Positions 5,561 through 6,813 of a stretch of 6,813 nucleotides of DNA are shown in pieces. Where the stretch lies: contig JAEDJU010000069.1 in assembly GCA_016296195.1 (NCBI GenBank), forward strand, positions 1 through 6,813, written 5' to 3'. A model generated the notes under the pieces. The model had not been told where the DNA came from, ran no database searches, and worked only from the letters and a program-made list of their open reading frames with translations. Every line of letters begins with the position of its first letter. The first letter of the stretch is position 1. A program made the translations under genes and the position numbers. Origin of the DNA: Candidatus Methanomethylophilaceae archaeon. GTDB taxonomy: Archaea > Thermoplasmatota > Thermoplasmata > Methanomassiliicoccales > Methanomethylophilaceae.

Positions 5561-6283
5561 ATGAGCTACAACATCGGAATAGACGAGATGAACGCGCCGA
5601 GTGCCCCGTGCAGGGAGCTCAGGGCGAAACTGGTCAAGGTGCACGTGGAGGACACGTCCGGACTGGAGGACATACTGGAATACGACTCCGTCGTGGACCT
5701 GGAGAAGGCGCAGGAGGCCGTCGGAGATTGGGATGCGTTCCTCAAACGCAACAGGATCAACGTGGAGACCGATGCGGTCTACATGGACAAGGTGAAGAAG
5801 GAGGATGACAGGAAGCTCCTCGAACCTCTGGCGGAGAGGATCTGCACCGGATGGATAATCATGGAGGGACTGTCCGAGGAGGACCGTGAGAGGGCCCTGT
5901 CGAGGGCCGGCCCCGATGACAGACTCACCGGATGGGACGAACTGTCCTTCGATGAGATGAACGACATGTGCGCCAACTGCCCCCTGTCGTGGGACAAGGG
6001 ACGCGGATGCATCGGTGCGTTCGGACCTGACAACAGTCTCCTGCCGGAGATCGCCGGAAGGCATGACTGCCCCATCGTTGCATCGGTCCCCCAATCGGCG
6101 AAGGATGGGAAGAGGTTCACATCCGAGGATGCCAAGGAACTCCTCAGGGAGATAGAGGTCCTAAAGGAGGCACTCCCCATCGAGGGGAAGATGATGGTCC
6201 GCCGTTACAGCGGCCCCGTGGAGAGGATGGAGGCCGTGGCCAAGATCTCCATCTCCGAGGGCTGCGGGTTCTTCTTCTTCTGA
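5561..6283 (+). CDS. Cytoplasmic protein with a four-Cys cluster, unknown function
   Basis: A 240-residue soluble, acidic protein with no signal or membrane segment; I do not recognise the family. Its clearest feature is MCANCPLSWDKGRGC followed 20 residues later by HDCP, giving C137-x2-C140-x9-C150-x19-C170. This could bind a zinc ion or an Fe-S cluster. Further cysteines are C17, C95 and one in the unusual end EGCGFFFF, where four Phe are encoded by TTC repeats. Residues 30-115 are charged and probably helical. It is the last gene of the + operon and is followed by a terminator hairpin. Opposite the nitrogenase-like operon, an electron-carrying or metal-handling role is possible but is a guess. 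The CxxC spacing alone does not distinguish zinc from iron. Confidence 0.8.
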   Translation: MSYNIGIDEMNAPSAPCRELRAKLVKVHVEDTSGLEDILEYDSVVDLEKAQEAVGDWDAFLKRNRINVETDAVYMDKVKKEDDRKLLEPLAERICTGWIIMEGLSEEDRERALSRAGPDDRLTGWDELSFDEMNDMCANCPLSWDKGRGCIGAFGPDNSLLPEIAGRHDCPIVASVPQSAKDGKRFTSEDAKELLREIEVLKEALPIEGKMMVRRYSGPVERMEAVAKISISEGCGFFFF

Positions 6284-6287
6284 AAAC

Positions 6288-6312
6288 ATGGTCGGGAGGG
6301 ATCCCCGACCAT
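6288..6312. terminator. Hairpin terminator between convergent genes
   Basis: ATGGTCGGG (6288-6296) pairs perfectly with CCCGACCAT (6304-6312) around a seven-base loop, four bases after the TGA of the four-Cys gene. It is followed on the + strand by TTTCC and a T-rich stretch. On the - strand it lies 15 bases past the TAA of the convergent gene and is followed by GTTTTC, so it may end transcription from both sides. Confidence 0.7.
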
Positions 6313-6327
6313 TTCCTTCATTCCGTT

Positions 6328-6813
6328 TTATCCATATTCAACATATTTAGTCAGGAATCGCCCGTCGATATGGACCCTGTTGGATCTCACAAGGGAGTTC
6401 TTGCCGCAGAACACCATTCCGGTCATCACGACATCCCCGCAGATTCCCTGATAACCCTTACTCCTTTGAATCCGGTCGAAGACATGTTCCATGGCGGATT
6501 CCATCTGATCCGCCTCATCGACACGCCTTATCCCGATAATGATCGATTCCTTACCCTCTGTCCTGGGAAGCAGGAAGACATCAACGGTGTGTCCGATACG
6601 ATCCGGTTCGAGGATGATGCGGTATCCCCTGTTCAGAGATCTGATCGCAATCGTCAAAACCGCGGCATAGTGCCTCTCATCGGTCGGATTGAAGAGACGC
6701 TGTTCGTCCAGGAGCGCATACAGGGAACACATCAGGGTGCTGTCATCCATGGATGTGAGTGCATCGACGAGAACCTCGGTCTTATAGTCGCTCAGACCGA
6801 TGATAGTATTCAG
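6328..6813 (-). CDS. C-terminal part of an AAA-ATPase-like/DUF1703 protein with degenerate PD-(D/E)XK motif
   Basis: The frame is open to the window's right edge (161 codons seen) and ends at TAA 6330-6328; the Met at 6750 is probably internal. The pattern matches the C-terminal domain of the 'predicted AAA-ATPase' family (PD-(D/E)XK nuclease superfamily, DUF1703), recalled from memory. It has ERHYAAVLTIAIRSLNRGY, then RIGHTVDVFLLP with the conserved Asp, a strand IIIGIRRV, then MESAMEHVFDRIQRSKGY and a closing MTGMVFCGK. In active members the strand reads like IIIExK. Here the Glu is Gly and the Lys is Arg, so nuclease activity is probably lost. The N-terminal ATPase domain would lie beyond the window. 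These proteins are common multicopy accessory genes in gut archaea and bacteria. It is convergent with the + operon and unlikely to be functionally tied to it. Confidence 0.7.
   Translation of the reverse strand: MNTIIGLSDYKTEVLVDALTSMDDSTLMCSLYALLDEQRLFNPTDERHYAAVLTIAIRSLNRGYRIILEPDRIGHTVDVFLLPRTEGKESIIIGIRRVDEADQMESAMEHVFDRIQRSKGYQGICGDVVMTGMVFCGKNSLVRSNRVHIDGRFLTKYVEYG

Overview
The window looks like a moderately GC-rich chromosome segment from a methanogenic archaeon, most likely of the Methanomassiliicoccales (Methanomethylophilaceae-like). This is an inference from three things: archaeal-style TATA promoters and Shine-Dalgarno sites, a methanogen-type group IV NifH domain, and a UAG codon that appears to be read as pyrrolysine. 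Every other complete gene here stops at TGA or TAA. No 16S, mcr or pyl gene lies in the window to confirm the assignment.

Layout, left to right. (1) The 3' end of an ABC-2 type transporter permease on the + strand, followed by a hairpin. (2) A 261-base gap holding three arms of an 8-base repeat. (3) A two-gene nitrogenase-like operon on the - strand (3929 down to 514). The promoter-proximal gene is a single-chain fusion of a complete NifH-type reductase to a NifD/NifE-type catalytic subunit. The second gene, overlapping it, encodes a NifK/NifN-type partner. (4) A 101-base divergent promoter region with a perfectly palindromic TATA element. (5) A tightly packed three-gene + strand operon of proteins I do not recognise: a membrane-anchored Cys-rich protein, a four-helix membrane protein and a cytoplasmic protein with a four-Cys cluster. 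(6) A terminator hairpin. (7) A convergent partial gene for an AAA-ATPase-like/DUF1703 protein whose nuclease motif is degenerate.

The centre of interest is the nitrogenase-like pair. The NifD-type part keeps all three interface-cluster cysteines and the partner keeps only one. That is the ligand set of NifEN-type (3 Cys + 1 Cys) rather than that of a P-cluster enzyme. The FeMo-cofactor Cys and His ligands are not visible. I therefore infer an ATP-dependent two-component reductase of unknown substrate, distinct from N2 nitrogenase and from the homomeric F430 enzyme CfbCD.

The partner gene appears to stop at TAG (574-576), but the next 19 codons encode what looks like the family's conserved C-terminal helix before a TGA at 514-516. 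I therefore annotate it as a 430-residue protein with pyrrolysine at position 411. The divergent operon shares the promoter region and might supply membrane or electron-transfer partners, but nothing in its sequences proves this.
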